A stretch of 7,232 nt of DNA from Chitinophagaceae bacterium (GTDB taxonomy: Bacteria; Bacteroidota; Bacteroidia; Chitinophagales; Chitinophagaceae): assembly GCA_947378615.1 (NCBI GenBank), contig CANCKV010000153.1, positions 1 to 7,232 on the forward strand. Reading direction: 5' to 3'. Shown piece after piece: positions 5,740 through 7,232 of this stretch. Under the pieces are notes generated by a model. It did not search any database, was not told where the DNA came from, and was given only the letters and a program-made list of their open reading frames with translations. Every line of letters begins with the position of its first letter. Position 1 is the first letter of the stretch. The translations under genes and the position numbers were made by a program.

Positions 5740-7232
5740 ATGAGAATACCCTTAATTATAACTTTGACTTTTTTAACGATTCAACTATTTGCTCAAAAGG
5801 ATAGTGCCTTAAACTCAGCTACTCATAAAGAAATGATTGCCGCAAGGGCTACCAAAAGAATCATCATTGATGGGGATTTGACAGATGATGATTGGAAAAA
5901 TGCACCTGTAGCAGATCATTTTGTACAGCGACAACCCACTTTTGGAATGCCTGAACGATTTGAAAACAGATCTGAAATTAAGCTACTTTACGATGACAAT
6001 GCCATATATATAGGCGGTTATTGTCATGAAAGTTCTTCCGATAGTATTTCTAGCGAATTAGTTGGAAGAGATATGATCGGAGCAAATGATTTTGTTGGTG
6101 TTTTATTTGACACTTATAATGATAAAATTAATGGATTTGGTTATTATGTAACGCCTTTAGGTGAGCAATATGATGCCAAATATTCCTCAAATGGTGAAGA
6201 TGGCAGTTGGAATAGTGTATATCGTTCTGCGGCTAAAATTGTAAAGGATGGTTGGACTTTTGAAATGAAAATACCTTATTCTGCTATTCGATTCAGTAAT
6301 GCTAAAACACAGAATTGGGGCATGAATATTTTTAGAAGGAGGAAAAAAGCAGGTGAAAATCTAACCTGGAATCCTATCGATCAGACTAAATATTCTTTCT
6401 TCGCTCAATTTGGTTTATGGAAAAATATTAGTGATATAAAATTACCTATTCGCTTATCATTTTCACCTTATCTATCATCAGATGTTACGAACTACCCATA
6501 TAATTTACCTAATGTCAAAAATACGACGACAGCCTTCAACGGTGGTATGGATGTAAAATATGGCATCAATCAGGCCTTTACAATGGATATGACTTTAGTA
6601 CCCGACTTTGGTCAGGTTCAAAGCGATAATCAAGTACTTAATTTGACTCCTTTTGAAGTGAAGTATAATGAGAATCGTACTTTTTTTACCGAAGGGACAG
6701 AACTGTTTTCAAAAGGAAATATTTTTTACAGCCGAAGAATTGGAGGTATGCCAATTCATCATGATGATGTAGCAAATAACTTGAATCCTGGAGATAGCAT
6801 CATTAAAAATCCTACTGAAAGCAAACTGATTAATGCAACAAAAATTAGTGGCAGGACAGCAGGTGGTTGGGGTATAGGTGTATTTAATGCGGTTACAGAA
6901 GCGCAATATGCCTTAATTCAAGATGCTAATAATCATCAATATTCTGTTCAAACCAATCCGTTAACCAATTATAACATCCTTGTTTTTGATAAAAGTTTAG
7001 AGAATAACTCGAGCGTTTCCTTTATTAATACCAATGTTTCGAGAAATAGTAGGGATTATAATGCGAATGTTTCGGCTTTGTTATGGGATTTATATGATAA
7101 GAAAGTCAAATGGAATTTTTTTGGCATGGGTGCTACTAGTCAATTATTTGGCAATCCCAAACCGCATGAAAGATTGGGGGGATATTTTTACAATATTAAT
7201 TTTGGCAAGGTTAGTGGGAATTTTAATTTTAC
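5740..7232 (+). CDS. DUF5916 / CBM9-like outer-membrane protein (3' partial)
   Basis: The frame is open from the ATG at 5740 to the window edge, giving 497 residues; the gene continues beyond. The N-terminus is a Sec signal peptide: MR, a hydrophobic core at 3-17, and likely cleavage in LFA-QKD after Ala18. Residues ~38-225 form a carbohydrate-binding family 9-like domain, opening with IIIDGDLTDDDW (41-52) and containing LLYDDNAIYIGGYCHE and WTFEMKIPYSAIRFS. From ~235 comes the DUF5916 region with its hallmark VPDFGQVQSDNQVLNLTPFE (287-306), then RTFFTEGTELF and IFYSRRIGG. Alternating hydrophobic strands after this suggest an outer-membrane beta barrel. Complete family members are usually about 700-900 residues, so a third or more is missing. 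These proteins are widespread in Bacteroidetes envelopes and their function is unknown; glycan binding is only implied by the CBM9-like fold. It has its own promoter and no same-strand neighbour in view. Confidence 0.93.
   Translation, partial: MRIPLIITLTFLTIQLFAQKDSALNSATHKEMIAARATKRIIIDGDLTDDDWKNAPVADHFVQRQPTFGMPERFENRSEIKLLYDDNAIYIGGYCHESSSDSISSELVGRDMIGANDFVGVLFDTYNDKINGFGYYVTPLGEQYDAKYSSNGEDGSWNSVYRSAAKIVKDGWTFEMKIPYSAIRFSNAKTQNWGMNIFRRRKKAGENLTWNPIDQTKYSFFAQFGLWKNISDIKLPIRLSFSPYLSSDVTNYPYNLPNVKNTTTAFNGGMDVKYGINQAFTMDMTLVPDFGQVQSDNQVLNLTPFEVKYNENRTFFTEGTELFSKGNIFYSRRIGGMPIHHDDVANNLNPGDSIIKNPTESKLINATKISGRTAGGWGIGVFNAVTEAQYALIQDANNHQYSVQTNPLTNYNILVFDKSLENNSSVSFINTNVSRNSRDYNANVSALLWDLYDKKVKWNFFGMGATSQLFGNPKPHERLGGYFYNINFGKVSGNFNF

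Noticed and set aside
6709..6906. Open minus-strand frame of 65 codons
   Set aside because: It lies wholly within the continuous DUF5916 frame and its cysteine-rich translation is a by-product of that coding sequence.
1..7232. CRISPR array, tRNA, rRNA, insertion sequence or phage genes
   Set aside because: No regularly spaced repeats, cloverleaf-type sequence, transposase motif or phage-like protein was seen on either strand.

Overview
The window is AT-rich chromosomal DNA that looks like Bacteroidota (Bacteroidetes), probably a Chitinophagaceae- or Sphingobacteria-like organism. Three things point there: a DUF5916-type outer-membrane protein; a promoter of the Bacteroidetes form (TTTG, 21-bp spacer, TAnnTTTG); and starts with A/T-rich leaders and no clear Shine-Dalgarno. 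BshC and a sphingomyelin-synthase-like PAP2 protein also fit this phylum. The lineage is inferred from the text alone; no search was run.

Layout. The left edge (2-808, +) holds the 3' part of a coiled-coil protein with a C-terminal beta-rich domain. Its frame is open to the window edge, so the true start lies outside. A perfect 20-bp hairpin (844-887) separates it from a block of five minus-strand genes. In transcription order these are an A-type Fe-S carrier (5542-5198), a PAP2/sphingomyelin-synthase-like membrane enzyme (5117-4473), rimO (4415-3108), bshC (3090-1477) and an unrecognised 145-residue protein (1394-957). On the right, transcribed divergently from the Fe-S carrier, is a DUF5916/CBM9-like protein (from 5740) that runs off the window.

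How the genes fit together. rimO and bshC are 17 bp apart and very probably co-transcribed. The Fe-S carrier, RimO (two [4Fe-4S] clusters) and BshC (last step of bacillithiol synthesis) share a loose thiol and iron-sulfur theme. The PAP2 protein points to lipid, possibly sphingolipid, head-group chemistry. The DUF5916 protein is an envelope protein with its own promoter.

Most of the window is ordinary housekeeping sequence. No CRISPR array, transposase, tRNA, rRNA or phage gene was seen, and nothing makes a convincing new multi-gene system. The least explained parts are the 145-residue protein, the coiled-coil protein and a 14-bp tandem repeat that runs into the end of the PAP2 gene.
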